45,939 bases of DNA from Prevotella sp. Lineage in GTDB: Bacteria > Bacteroidota > Bacteroidia > Bacteroidales > Bacteroidaceae. Shown piece by piece: positions 31,882 through 41,590 of the stretch; within the stretch, counting starts at the first letter, position 1; each line of letters starts with the position of its first letter. The stretch spans positions 1-45,939 of the forward strand of contig JAEEQH010000024.1 in assembly GCA_016285245.1 (NCBI GenBank), read 5' to 3'. A program made the position numbers and the translations under genes. A model generated the notes under the pieces. That model saw nothing but the letters and a program-made list of their open reading frames with translations. It was not told the DNA's origin and made no database searches.

Positions 31882-33219
31882 ATGGATGTGACAAAGATTA
31901 TGCAGGACCTGGAGCGCAAGCACCAAGGAGAGCAGGAATACCTGCAGGCTGTCCGCGAAGTTCTGGACAGCATCAAGGACATTTACAACCAGCACCCGGA
32001 GTTCGAGAAGGCGAAGATCATTGAGCGCCTTGTCGAGCCGGAGCGAATCATCACCTTCCGCGTGCCCTGGGTCGACGACAAGGGCGAGGTACAGGTGAAC
32101 CTGGGCTACCGCGTACAGTTCAACTCCGCCATCGGCCCCTACAAGGGTGGACTGCGCTTCCACGCCTCCGTGAACCTCTCCATCCTGAAGTTCCTGGGTT
32201 TCGAACAGACCTTCAAGAACGCGCTGACCACGCTACCCATGGGCGGCGGCAAGGGCGGCAGCGACTTCTCCATCCGCGGCAAGAGCAACGGCGAGGTGAT
32301 GCGCTTCTGTCAGGCGTTCATGACCGAGCTGTTCCACCACATCGGTCCCGACGAGGATGTGCCGGCAGGCGACATCGGCGTCGGTGCCCGCGAGATTGGC
32401 TACCTCTACGGACAGTACAAGAAGCTCACCCACCAGTTCCAGGGTGTCCTCACCGGCAAGGGACGTGAGTGGGGCGGCAGCATCCTGCGCCCCGAGGCCA
32501 CGGGCTACGGCGCCCTCTACTTCGTCCAGCAGATGCTCACCGAGCACGGCCACGACATCCAAGGCAAGACGGTGGCCCTCTCGGGCTTCGGCAACGTCGC
32601 CTGGGGAGCCGCCAAGAAGGCCACCGAGCTGGGGGCGAAGGTCATCACCATCAGCGGCCCCGACGGCTACATCTACGACCCTGCCGGTCTCGATGCCGAG
32701 AAGATCGACTACCTCCTGGAGCTGCGCGCCTCGGGCAACGACGTCTGCCAGCCCTATGCCGACGAGTTCGACGGCGCCACGTTCTTTGCCGACAAGAAGC
32801 CATGGGAGCAGCAGGCGGACATCTACCTGCCCTGCGCCACACAGAACGAGCTCAACGGCGACGATGCCGACAAGATTCTGGCCCACCAGCCGCTGTGCGT
32901 CGCCGAGGTGTCGAACATGGGCTGCACCGCCGAGGCTGCGGAGAAGTTCATCGCCGCACGCCTGCTCTTTGCTCCCGGTAAGGCCGTCAACGCCGGCGGC
33001 GTGGCCACCAGCGGACTGGAGATGACCCAGAACTCCATGCGCCTGTCATGGACCGCCGACGAGGTGGACCGCCGCCTGCACCAGATCATGGCCGGCATCC
33101 ACGAGCAATGCGTCGAGTACGGCCGCCAGTCGGACGGATATATTAACTACGTCAAAGGTGCCAATGTCGCCGGCTTCATGAAGGTGGCTAAGGCGATGAT
33201 GGCGCAAGGAATCGTATAG
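31882..33219 (+). CDS. gdhA: Glutamate dehydrogenase, NADP-type hexameric family
   Basis: A 445-aa enzyme interconverting 2-oxoglutarate plus ammonia and glutamate. GPYKGGLRFH (85-94), PMGGGKGG with catalytic-site Lys124 (119-126), PAGDIGVGAREIGYL and the Rossmann stretch GFGNVAWGAA are diagnostic of the small-subunit family. The length of 445 fits the NADP-type group; cofactor choice is inferred. The start MDVTKIMQDLERKHQG is usual. The next gene, rlpA, begins only 3 bases after the stop. Confidence 0.95.
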   Translation: MDVTKIMQDLERKHQGEQEYLQAVREVLDSIKDIYNQHPEFEKAKIIERLVEPERIITFRVPWVDDKGEVQVNLGYRVQFNSAIGPYKGGLRFHASVNLSILKFLGFEQTFKNALTTLPMGGGKGGSDFSIRGKSNGEVMRFCQAFMTELFHHIGPDEDVPAGDIGVGAREIGYLYGQYKKLTHQFQGVLTGKGREWGGSILRPEATGYGALYFVQQMLTEHGHDIQGKTVALSGFGNVAWGAAKKATELGAKVITISGPDGYIYDPAGLDAEKIDYLLELRASGNDVCQPYADEFDGATFFADKKPWEQQADIYLPCATQNELNGDDADKILAHQPLCVAEVSNMGCTAEAAEKFIAARLLFAPGKAVNAGGVATSGLEMTQNSMRLSWTADEVDRRLHQIMAGIHEQCVEYGRQSDGYINYVKGANVAGFMKVAKAMMAQGIV

Positions 33220-33222
33220 CCC

Positions 33223-33681
33223 ATGAGAGCTCTCTTAACGTTAATAGCCCTCATCACTCTGTGTCTGCCCCTTTCGGCTCAGACACAGAGCGGCAAGGCA
33301 TCGTACTATGCGAAGAATTTCAACGGACGGCGGACGGCCAGCGGCGAACGGCTGCACCGTGACTCGTTGACCTGTGCCCACCGCAACTATCCTTTCGGCA
33401 CCATGCTGCGCGTTACCAATATGCTTAATGGGCGACAGGTGGTGGTACGCGTCAACGACCGCGGCCCGTTCCACAAGGGACGCATCATCGACCTCTCATG
33501 GGCTGCGGCGAAGGAGTTGGGCATGATTGCGCAAGGCATAGCGCCGGTGACGGTGGAACGGCTGGAAGAGTTCGACATCCCCTTCAAGCCAGAGGAGCAG
33601 AAGATTCCGCAGCTCGAGCTGGACATCGCGGACGTGAAGGAGGACACGGACTCCGCTACCGTCGCGAAGTGGCGGCGGTAA
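33223..33681 (+). CDS. rlpA: RlpA-like double-psi beta-barrel protein
   Basis: A 152-aa protein with signal peptide (about 1-19, LPLSAQ). The RlpA/DPBB domain covers about 23-115 ([52 protein letters not shown]). RlpA of Pseudomonas is a septal lytic transglycosylase acting on peptide-free glycan; this one has no SPOR domain, so it is a short form. An acidic end follows. It is tightly linked to gdhA, probably through shared transcription rather than function. Confidence 0.88.
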   Translation: MRALLTLIALITLCLPLSAQTQSGKASYYAKNFNGRRTASGERLHRDSLTCAHRNYPFGTMLRVTNMLNGRQVVVRVNDRGPFHKGRIIDLSWAAAKELGMIAQGIAPVTVERLEEFDIPFKPEEQKIPQLELDIADVKEDTDSATVAKWRR

Positions 33682-33697
33682 TCTTTAAGCTTTTTCG

Positions 33698-33757
33698 GCA
33701 TCAGAAGTTGGCGCTGGCTATTTCAGCATCAAATGATGGTGCTGGCTATTTCGGCAT
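33698..33757. repeat. 28-bp tandem duplication at the end of the histidine kinase gene
   Basis: Two 28-bp units (33698-33725 and 33726-33753) sharing GCATCA and GGTGCTGGCTATTTC-type sequence plus a partial third. The stop codon of the kinase gene lies in the second unit, so the gene end has been duplicated into the gap with rlpA. Confidence 0.7.
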
Positions 33758-35674
33758 CTCCACGATGAAACGGCAACCATCGCGATAGTCCTTATCATAG
33801 ACGAGATCACCACCCAGACTCATGGCATGGCGCTTGCTGAGTGGCAAGCCGAGACCGAGGCCCTCGGAGAGGTCGTCAATCTTGAAGAACGGTTTGTAGA
33901 GCAGGTCGTCGGCATCGTCGGGCAGCCCGCTACCGGTGTCCTCGATGGTGAAGTTGACGGTGGTGGCGGTCTCCGTGACGTACAGGTGGATATGCTCTCC
34001 GTCAGAGTACTTGGCGGCATTGTAGAGCAGCTCGCGGATGGTACGCATCAGGTAGAGGTGATTGGTGAGTATATGCACGGCGTCGGACAGCTCGGTGGTG
34101 AACTGTATCTCAATACCCTTGAAGTGCTCCTTGGTGTATTCGATGCTCTCGCGGGCTATCTCGTTGCACGACACCTCGTCCTGGCGGTTACCCATGAGGT
34201 GCTGGGCGCTGCCTGCCGACGAGCTGTCGAAGAGCATGAGCACCATGCGCTTCAGGTGGATGGCATTATACTTCATCATTCCCGTGACAACGCCCAGGTC
34301 CTCCTTCAGGTATTTGTCGTTGGCCTCGCCCCCCTTCTCGCGCTGCAGAATGTTGTTCATCAGGACGGCTGAGAAGCCCGTGACGACGTTCAGCGGCGTG
34401 CGTATCTGGTGCGACAGGTTCTGTATGAAGACGCTCTTCTTCCTGATGCTCTCCTCGGCCATTTCCATTTTGTGGGCCCGCTGCTCGTTCTGCTTCTGTA
34501 TCTCTTCTGCCGTCTGGCTGATGCTGCCCATGTGTTTTTGCAACGCCTGCTGCATACCGGCAAAGCTGTTCTGCAGCTGTCCGATGTCGTCGGGTTGGTC
34601 GGAGTGCGGGATGGGTTCGTCGTAGTTGCCGTCAGCGATACGCTGCGTGTAGCCCAGCAGCTGCTTGATGGGCTGTATGGTCTGGCGCACCACCTTGCTG
34701 CTGAGCCATAGGACTACCAGCAGGCCGATGAGTATCAGCGCCACGATGACGTAGGCCAGCCGGTTGTAGCCTGCCAGCACCTCGCTCTCGGGGCATACCA
34801 TGGCCAGGCTCCACGAAGTGCCAGGCACGGGCTGGTAGTTGACGTGATACTTCTTGCCGTTCACCTTCACGTGCATGATGCCCTGCATACCCTCTGTCAT
34901 CTGGTGTCCCAGGGCAATGATGTCGGCATTCCGTTTGGGGTCGGCATCGGTGTAGATGGTCTTCCGGAACAGGCGGGTGGTGTCAGGATGGATGATGTAG
35001 CGGCCGTCGGCACCCAGCAGCACGAAGTAGGCATCGGGGTAGGAATGCTCCGTCGAGGCGATGCTCCTGGCCAGCTGGCTGAACGCAAATTCGGTGTTGA
35101 TGAGTCCCATGATGCGACCTTCCTCTGAACGTATCGGCCGACAGTAGGCGGCAACGGCATCGTTGTAGTTGACGGCACCTTCCATCTGCTCGCTGAACGG
35201 CTCTATCCAGAAGGCTTTGTCGGCCTGCATACCCTTCCTGTACCACTGTCTGTCAAAATAGTTGTAGTAGGTCTCACGGACGGTGACGATGGAGTCGTCG
35301 TCCTTGAGGGTGTAGACAGAGAACTGTTGCCCATACTGCGGGAACATATCGGGAGCGGCGCTGACGTAGCAGTCGAGGACGTTGGGGTTGAGGTTGACGA
35401 TGCGACGCGTGATGGCCTCTATCGACTGCGGGGTGAACGTCTCCTCCAACAGCCAGGCATTGGCATCGGTAGAGCTCTCGATGGTGTTCATGAAGTTGCT
35501 GACACGCTGGATGGCTGTGCGCAGCACGCTGTTGGAACGCTCCACGGCCTCATGGTGTATGAGGTAGCTCGACTGTAGGAAGAAGAGTCCCAGCGAGAGG
35601 ATGAAGACGGGCATGGCCAGCAGGATGATGTTGGTGCTGAGCTTGCGTGCCAGGCTTTTGCTGATCTTACTCAT
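33746..35674 (-). CDS. Membrane sensor histidine kinase with double Cache domain
   Basis: A 642-aa inner-membrane kinase. Membrane segment about 16-36; periplasmic double-Cache sensor about 40-300 (YIIHPDTTRLF is the second Cache's signature); second membrane segment about 306-326; HAMP about 328-380; coiled coil; HisKA with phospho-accepting His422 in NLSHQIRTPLN; HATPase_c with DTGSGLPDD (579-587) and GLGLGL (605-610). All catalytic boxes are present. No response regulator is encoded nearby, so its partner is elsewhere. It is the third gene of the trio and overlaps the previous one by 8 bases, so all three are probably made together and may sense one signal as a complex. Confidence 0.92.
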   Translation of the reverse strand: MSKISKSLARKLSTNIILLAMPVFILSLGLFFLQSSYLIHHEAVERSNSVLRTAIQRVSNFMNTIESSTDANAWLLEETFTPQSIEAITRRIVNLNPNVLDCYVSAAPDMFPQYGQQFSVYTLKDDDSIVTVRETYYNYFDRQWYRKGMQADKAFWIEPFSEQMEGAVNYNDAVAAYCRPIRSEEGRIMGLINTEFAFSQLARSIASTEHSYPDAYFVLLGADGRYIIHPDTTRLFRKTIYTDADPKRNADIIALGHQMTEGMQGIMHVKVNGKKYHVNYQPVPGTSWSLAMVCPESEVLAGYNRLAYVIVALILIGLLVVLWLSSKVVRQTIQPIKQLLGYTQRIADGNYDEPIPHSDQPDDIGQLQNSFAGMQQALQKHMGSISQTAEEIQKQNEQRAHKMEMAEESIRKKSVFIQNLSHQIRTPLNVVTGFSAVLMNNILQREKGGEANDKYLKEDLGVVTGMMKYNAIHLKRMVLMLFDSSSAGSAQHLMGNRQDEVSCNEIARESIEYTKEHFKGIEIQFTTELSDAVHILTNHLYLMRTIRELLYNAAKYSDGEHIHLYVTETATTVNFTIEDTGSGLPDDADDLLYKPFFKIDDLSEGLGLGLPLSKRHAMSLGGDLVYDKDYRDGCRFIVEMPK

Positions 35675-37232
35675 GGGGCACCTCCTTTCGTTCTTCTTCT
35701 TTCTCTATCTCCAGGGCTTCTACCATGTGGTCGAGCAGGTCGAGGATGATTTCGCTCTGCTTCTTGATGACGCCCACCTCGTATTCCGCCTCTGCTGGCG
35801 TTATCGTGTCGTAGTTGTTGCTGAGCTTGGTGACGCTGCGCTCTATCAGGTCGGAGGGCACCGTCATCTGGTTGGTCATATAGTGCAGGAAGGTGGTCTT
35901 CATGCGGTCGGAGCCCTTGGTCTGACCGTAGGCCTTCTGCAGCTCCGCGCTACGCTGGGTCAGCGTGGCCGTCAGCTGTTCCAGTTCGTCGGACTTGCCC
36001 GCCAGCGACTGCTGCATCTGCAGGAAGTGGCGCTGCAGCTGACCTATCTCGTCCTCACGCTGTGTGTAGGGCACCTCCTCGTGGTAATGACCCTCGATGA
36101 TGCGCTGTGCCGACTTGGTGAGCATACGCAGCGGGCGCATCTGCCGACGGATAACCATGCGGCAGAGGATGAAGAACACGAGCACACCGGCAATGGTGAT
36201 GGCCAGCACCATGTAGACGAGGAAGTTGTACTCGCCGACGATGTCGTCCTTTAGACAGACCAGTCCGGCACTCCATCCCTGCCTATCCAAAGGGATGCCA
36301 AACTCCTTGACACCCAGCTCGGCGGCCTGGGTGGACCAGGAATGCAGGAATGGCTTATAGAACACATACCAGTCCTCGCCGTCCTTTCGGAACGACTTAT
36401 AGCCACTCTCGCCGCCCAGCATCGCCTCGGCAGCCTTGCGGACGCTGATGTCGGCACCGGTTGCCTCCAGGTCGAAGACGGTCTCCTGCCGCATGAGCTT
36501 CTTCGTGTCGGGATGAACGATATAGGAACCCTTTTGTCCCAGCAGCACGCTATAGCTATGGGGTTGTGGCTTCATGGCCATGATATGTGAGAGCAGCGAG
36601 ACGGACACGTCAACAGCCAGCACACCGAGAACGTCCTGCTGGCTCCTGGTCTCGGCCTTCGTATCCTTGGCATAGATAGGCAGACAGAGCGAGAGCGTCA
36701 CACCCTCGTCCTCCTCTTCGGCCAGCGGGTCGGTCCAACAGGCGTGACCGGTCTTCAGGGGAGCGGTGTACCACTCCTGCAGGGTGTAGGGACGCTCGCC
36801 GAACTTATTCGAGGTGACCAGCGTGCTGGTACCGTCGTCAGACACCTTCTGGTGCACATAGCTCATGAACAGCTCCTGTCCTTGATAATAATGAGGTATG
36901 AAGGCGATGGCACAGCCCGAGACGTAGGGGTTGTTCTCGATAATCTCACGACAGTAGACAGCCATGCGGTCGGGCTTGTCCAGGTTCTCCTGCAACTCCT
37001 GATAGACGTTGTAGGCCGTCAGCTCGACGCTCATCAGGATGTTGTCAATGTGCTGAACGGTACCCTCCAGCGTCTCTTCGGCATCCCGGAAAGCCTCTTC
37101 CTTCAGTCCCTGACGCGAGAAGTAGAGCAGCACCGCCAAGGAGAGGAAGAGCAGCAGCACGATTTCGCAGACCACCAGCACGTTCAGTCTGACGGACATA
37201 CGGGGCAGGGTTATCTTCGACAGTTTCAGCAT
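35667..37232 (-). CDS. Cache-HAMP sensor with degenerate kinase dimerisation domain
   Basis: A 521-aa inner-membrane protein. Membrane segment about 18-38, double Cache about 45-330 (YIVHPDTKKLMRQ), second segment about 338-358, HAMP about 360-412, coiled coil 412-440, then a HisKA-like helix. In TTFLHYMTNQMTVPSD the place of the phosphorylated His (SHQIRTP in the next gene) is Asn454, and the protein stops before any ATP-binding domain. It therefore cannot act as an ordinary kinase. No frameshift remnant of an ATPase domain is seen, and its end is coupled to the kinase gene, so this looks like a settled design (signal partner or regulator) rather than a fresh break. Confidence 0.85.
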   Translation of the reverse strand: MLKLSKITLPRMSVRLNVLVVCEIVLLLFLSLAVLLYFSRQGLKEEAFRDAEETLEGTVQHIDNILMSVELTAYNVYQELQENLDKPDRMAVYCREIIENNPYVSGCAIAFIPHYYQGQELFMSYVHQKVSDDGTSTLVTSNKFGERPYTLQEWYTAPLKTGHACWTDPLAEEEDEGVTLSLCLPIYAKDTKAETRSQQDVLGVLAVDVSVSLLSHIMAMKPQPHSYSVLLGQKGSYIVHPDTKKLMRQETVFDLEATGADISVRKAAEAMLGGESGYKSFRKDGEDWYVFYKPFLHSWSTQAAELGVKEFGIPLDRQGWSAGLVCLKDDIVGEYNFLVYMVLAITIAGVLVFFILCRMVIRRQMRPLRMLTKSAQRIIEGHYHEEVPYTQREDEIGQLQRHFLQMQQSLAGKSDELEQLTATLTQRSAELQKAYGQTKGSDRMKTTFLHYMTNQMTVPSDLIERSVTKLSNNYDTITPAEAEYEVGVIKKQSEIILDLLDHMVEALEIEKEEERKEVPHE

Positions 37233-37270
37233 CGGCGTTTTACTTTTTACCCTTTTACTTTTTTACCCTT

Positions 37271-38173
37271 TTACTTTTTAGCCACGATGACGGCTACCGA
37301 CCAGTCGACACGCTCGATGGGACCGTAATACACCGTTGAAGGCACACCGTTGATGTCCATATCGATGGTGCCTGCCTTGCCGTGTTCCAGGTCGCGGATG
37401 ACGTATTCCTCCGTGATGGCCACCTTCTTACCCTCCGGGAAAGCGATGCTGCTGCCATCCTTGTGGAGGACGACGGAGTAGAAGTCGCTGTCGCTGCCGA
37501 AGAGATGGCTGTTCAGCAGCTCGTTCTGCTTGATGCTGTCGTCAATGCGCCGCAGCTCCTTGGTCAGCCATTCGAAAGTCAGGTCGGCACCACAGATGCA
37601 CGCCAGTCGGCCGGCCTTGTCGAAGACGGGCTTGACGAACGTGGTATAGTGGCCGCTGATGTTCGTGCCGTCGTAGTAGTAATAGGGCTCCGACCAGAAG
37701 CTCTCACGCGACTGCTTGGCTCGCACGTACCACGGCGACTTGAAGTAGTTGTGACGGACATTACCCACCAGCCGCACCTCGAAGGCATTGCTGTCCACAT
37801 GGTGCACATAGGGCTCGAACCACTTGCCTTTCTCCGGGAAGTAGTCGGGCTCGAAGGCGGCAAAGTAGCCACGCACCTCAGGGTTCAGGTTGGCCTTGCT
37901 CTCCAAGGCGGCAATGACGGCATCGGGCGAGTCGAGGTGCTTCTCTACCTCGTCGAACTCGTTCATGGCATTCATCTCCAAGCCACTAATCGTCTTGGCC
38001 AGCCTCTCTGCGGCGATGTTCATGATGCCCGCATAGCGTGCGTGACGCTCTGCGGCCATGGCCTTGGAACAGATATAATAGGAGGTAACGGCAGCCACAA
38101 CGACGACCAGCAGCGCAGACAACAGCACATACAGTCTTGTCCGTTTGTTTGATGATTCTGATGCCTGTTTCAT
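37271..38173 (-). CDS. Cache-domain membrane protein without output domain
   Basis: A 300-aa protein from MKQASESSNKRTRLYVLL. One membrane segment is at about 13-35, then a periplasmic double Cache (about 40-300: ESFWSEPYYYYDGTNISGHYTTF as the ligand area; SVVLHKDGSSIAFPEGKK in the distal part). It ends at VAVIVAKK without a second membrane helix, HAMP or enzyme part, so the sensor would be tethered at one end only. First gene of the sensor operon, with a promoter box at 38205-38212. Ligand unknown; Cache domains often bind small acids, amines or nucleobases. Confidence 0.82.
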   Translation of the reverse strand: MKQASESSNKRTRLYVLLSALLVVVVAAVTSYYICSKAMAAERHARYAGIMNIAAERLAKTISGLEMNAMNEFDEVEKHLDSPDAVIAALESKANLNPEVRGYFAAFEPDYFPEKGKWFEPYVHHVDSNAFEVRLVGNVRHNYFKSPWYVRAKQSRESFWSEPYYYYDGTNISGHYTTFVKPVFDKAGRLACICGADLTFEWLTKELRRIDDSIKQNELLNSHLFGSDSDFYSVVLHKDGSSIAFPEGKKVAITEEYVIRDLEHGKAGTIDMDINGVPSTVYYGPIERVDWSVAVIVAKK

Positions 38174-38204
38174 ATTCTTGTAAATATAGTAGCATTTTAG
38201 ATTA

Positions 38205-38212
38205 CAAAAATA
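38205..38212 (-). promoter_or_regulatory. -7 box for the Cache sensor operon
   Basis: TATTTTTG on the minus strand, about 32 bases before the first gene of the trio. The surroundings are A/T-rich. Confidence 0.45.
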
Positions 38213-38284
38213 CAAAAAAATATTATTGCAAGCCTATTTACGGCCTCGTTTTTAATCATCTTTAACAGTCCACAATGGAGACGA

Positions 38285-38322
38285 AAAAAGAGCGCGGAAA
38301 CGCTTGAACGCTCCCGCACCCT
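38285..38322 (-). terminator. Probable terminator of the truncated BspA-like gene
   Basis: On the minus strand GAGCG and CGCTC enclose an imperfect inner stem and are followed by TTTTTT. It lies about 30-65 bases after the gene's stop. Confidence 0.4.
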
Positions 38323-38351
38323 TCTCTATTCTAAGCAAGCTCTCACTTCTC

Positions 38352-41300
38352 TCACTTAATCACGACCTTGCGACCATTGACGATGTAGAGGCCGGGCTTC
38401 GTGGGACGGTCGACGCGCTGGCCGCGGAGGTTGTAGAGGCGGCCGTCGCTGTTCAGGGCTGCCCTCACCTCGGCAATACCGTCAACCACCACGTCGGGGG
38501 TGATGACGGCGGCACCGTGTGTCACGCTCTCCGGCAGGATGACGTAGATGGTTCCGGCAGGCAGCTTACCGATGTCATTGACATTGTCGAGCTTCTTCAT
38601 TTGACCACCGTCACCAGTAATGTCGCCATAGCTCTCGTAGTAATAGACGACGTCGCCATTGGACAAATCATCGAGATGGGTGGCACCGTTCACGTTGATG
38701 TACTCATACTTCTGAACCGTTCCGTCGATAAGAGGCAATTTTGACGGATGGAGCAGCAGGTAGCTGTCAGACCATTTGTCAGACTTGAGCATGACGCTCC
38801 AGCCCTTGTCGGCAGCAGTAATGATGTGGTCGGTCAAGTATGGGGCTTTCGTGGCCAGGATATGGGCTTCCAGGCCTAAGCCCTCGAAAGAGACGGCGAA
38901 GGGGAACTCCTCGATGGCCACACCATCTTTGAGGTTCTCACCGGGATGGTAGATGCATCCCAGCTGGTCGGTATATCTCCTGTTGGAAGAGCTCTGATCC
39001 TTCGTTTCCCACTCTCGCATCATGTCGTAGAACATCTTGCCGTCGGATTTCGGCACGCAGACGTTGGTCATCGCATTATTGCCGTAACTGTTGCCGAAAC
39101 AGCCAAAGCCCAGCTTCATGTTCGTGCGATAGTTGTAATCGGCGAGGCCGTCGATGAGGATGAGGTAAACGTTCCTCATGTCGGCAAAGGCATACTCACC
39201 AATCTCCAGATACCTCGTCGAAGGACCCATGATGGTAATCATTCCCGGCCGACCGGCAGGCATGGAGACGCCGCGGAACGCAGAGGCGCCAATCTTCTTG
39301 ACGTCGTCCAGGTTAAGCTGGGTCATGTAGCCATGCTCGCCTGTCTGCGACGTGTTGGAGCCGCTGCCGTCGAAGGCACGCTCACCAATCTCGGTGATGA
39401 CGAACTGGCGGTCCCAATCGTCCGTGACGCGCTTAGAGCAGTCCACGGCGAATTCGTCATTTGAGGATTGACAGATCTCGTTGGCCCAGATGACTTCGCC
39501 ACGGTTCATGCCGGCGTCCCACGACTTCACGTCGAAGCACTCCGTCACACCATAGCCACCGGAACGGCTGACGTCGTAGGAGCCCTCCTTGATCAGATTG
39601 AGAACCTTCTGATAGTTGTCATGTGTACTATAGGCTTTGACGCTGCCTTTGGGCACATAGACTCTCAGAAGATCTCCCCTGTAGGGTGAGAAGTTTTTGT
39701 CGTCGGGCGACGTGGCCAGCGGTGTGCGGATGTTCATGAACACGCGGGAGAGCTTCTCGCAGCCCCAGAACATACCGTCCTTTTTCTTGTCAACGGCGAT
39801 AGACGTCACCGAACTGGGAATCCAGACATCAACCAGTTTCTTACAGCCCGAGAACAGGCCGTAGCCCAGCGAGGTGACACCCCAGGGAATCTTCACGCCG
39901 GTGAGGGACTCGCAGCCAGAGAACGTCTCGTTGCCCACACGCTTCAGGTTATAGGACAGCTTCACGGACGTCAGACTCTGACAGTTGGTAAACGCATAGT
40001 CGCCCAGCGTCGTCACCGTGTTGGGCAGCGTCATCGTCTGCAGGCCGCTGCAGCCGTAGAAAGCACCCTCGCCGATGGTCTTCACGTTCGGCAGGCTGAT
40101 GCTCGTCAGTCGCTTACAGTCCTGGAAAGCATAATCGCCCACATTGGTTATCGTGTTGCAGGAGAAGTCGCCGGTAATGATGGACGCCTCTCCATTAGCG
40201 TCGCACGCATAGGCGCCGATAGACGTTACGGTGTAGGTGTTGCCTACGTCGTCAGTAACGCTGGCACGAAGGTCGGACGTTTGCGTGAATATGGTAATCT
40301 CTGCCGTGTTTGACGTGAGCACAGTATACCTCGTGTAACCCTTGAAGAAGTCGTAGCCAAAGTCCGTAAAGCCTTTGAACTGCTTCCAGTAGTTGGCATT
40401 CTTGTAGGAGTCTGCCAGTCCCCTGCGTGCCAAAACGGTGGCACTCTTACAGGATGAGTTGGCAAAGGTATTGTCGTACGCCGTCGGCACAGACTTCATG
40501 TTACAGACAACAGTTTTCAAAGACGTACAGCCCTTGAAGGCATTCGTCATGGCCCAGTTCGTGACGCTGCCGGGGATGACCGCCCTCTCCAGCGCCGTGC
40601 TGCCCTCGAAGATGCCCTGATTGATCATTGTCACACCGTAGGGGATGGACACAACATTCTGCTTCGTGCCGGCAAAGGCACCTGCGCCAATGTTCTTCAC
40701 CGTCTTCACCCAGCCGTTCTTCGTGTTGGCAGGGGGACAGAAGAGGAGTGTCGTCTTGCCGTAGTTGTAAAGCCAGCCGTTGACAGACTGGTATTTGGTG
40801 GTGTTAATCTCGATGTTCTCCAGATTGGTGATACCCGTCAGGGCCGTATGGTCCAGCGTCCCGATGGAGGCAGCGCCGAAGTTCAGCGTCTTCAGGCTGG
40901 TACAGCCCGAGAACACCTCAACGCCCAGCTGCTTGATGCCGGCAAGCTGTGTCGTCGTCAGGCTGCTACAGTTCTTGAAGGCGTAGCTGTCCACCAGGTT
41001 CACGGTTCCGGAGACGGTAACGCTGGTCAGGTTCTTGTTGCCCTGGAAGGCGCTGACACCGATGGAGGTCAGGGGACTCCTGACGATGAGGGTCTTCAGA
41101 TTGCTGTCTGCCACATTGTTGGCCTTTGGCGAGATGGACACCACCTTCCACGACTGGCCGCCATAGGCCACGGAAGCAGGGATCTCCCAGGTCGTGCTGG
41201 TCGTCGCAATACGGAACACCACCGTCACCTCATTATAGGTGGAATTGCCATTTTGCAACAGCGCACAGCCCCCAGCCTTGAAGTCGTAGGGAGCGATGCT

Positions 41301-41549
41301 CTGAACCAGCGTCACGTTGCTCGAGTTGAAAATGGTCGAAGCCTTGTGGGCATTCAGGTCGGCACTGTAAGGAATATACACCGTCACCTTCGAATTGAAG
41401 ATGGCTGCACTACCCAGGAGGGCCGACTGCTTGCTGACATAGACCTCCTTCAGCTTCTGACAGTCCTTGAAGGCATCGGCCAGGATCTGATTTACACAAC
41501 TCGTCAGCTCGACCGTCGTCAGGTTAGAGCATTCTATGGTAAATTCCAA
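38352..41549 (-). pseudogene. BspA-like LRR_5 protein, 5' end lost at an IS110 element
   Basis: 1065 codons are open, beginning inside a leucine-rich repeat (IECSNLTTVELTSC). There is no signal peptide, only a TTG start candidate, and a stop lies just upstream in IS sequence. LRR_5 units recur (GCTSLKTLNF, NCQSLTSVKLSYNLKRVG, SGCESLTGVKIPWGVTSLG), interrupted by two beta-rich stretches (about 90-150, about 690-1000). The end GLYIVNGRKVVIK is the family tail, so the 3' end is complete. The missing part (signal peptide and first repeats) is not found on the far side of the IS, so a deletion or rearrangement accompanied the insertion. The product cannot be exported as it stands. The coding part is otherwise undamaged, so the event is probably recent. 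Confidence 0.8.
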
Positions 41550-41590
41550 ACATATTATGTGATTTAACTATTTATTTAACACTTGTCTGC

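Noticed and set aside
35667..37232. Frameshifted histidine kinase
   Set aside because: No HATPase motifs (N, G1, G2 boxes) were found in any frame after the end; the next gene starts at once and is a full kinase with its own sensor, so the short form looks genuine.
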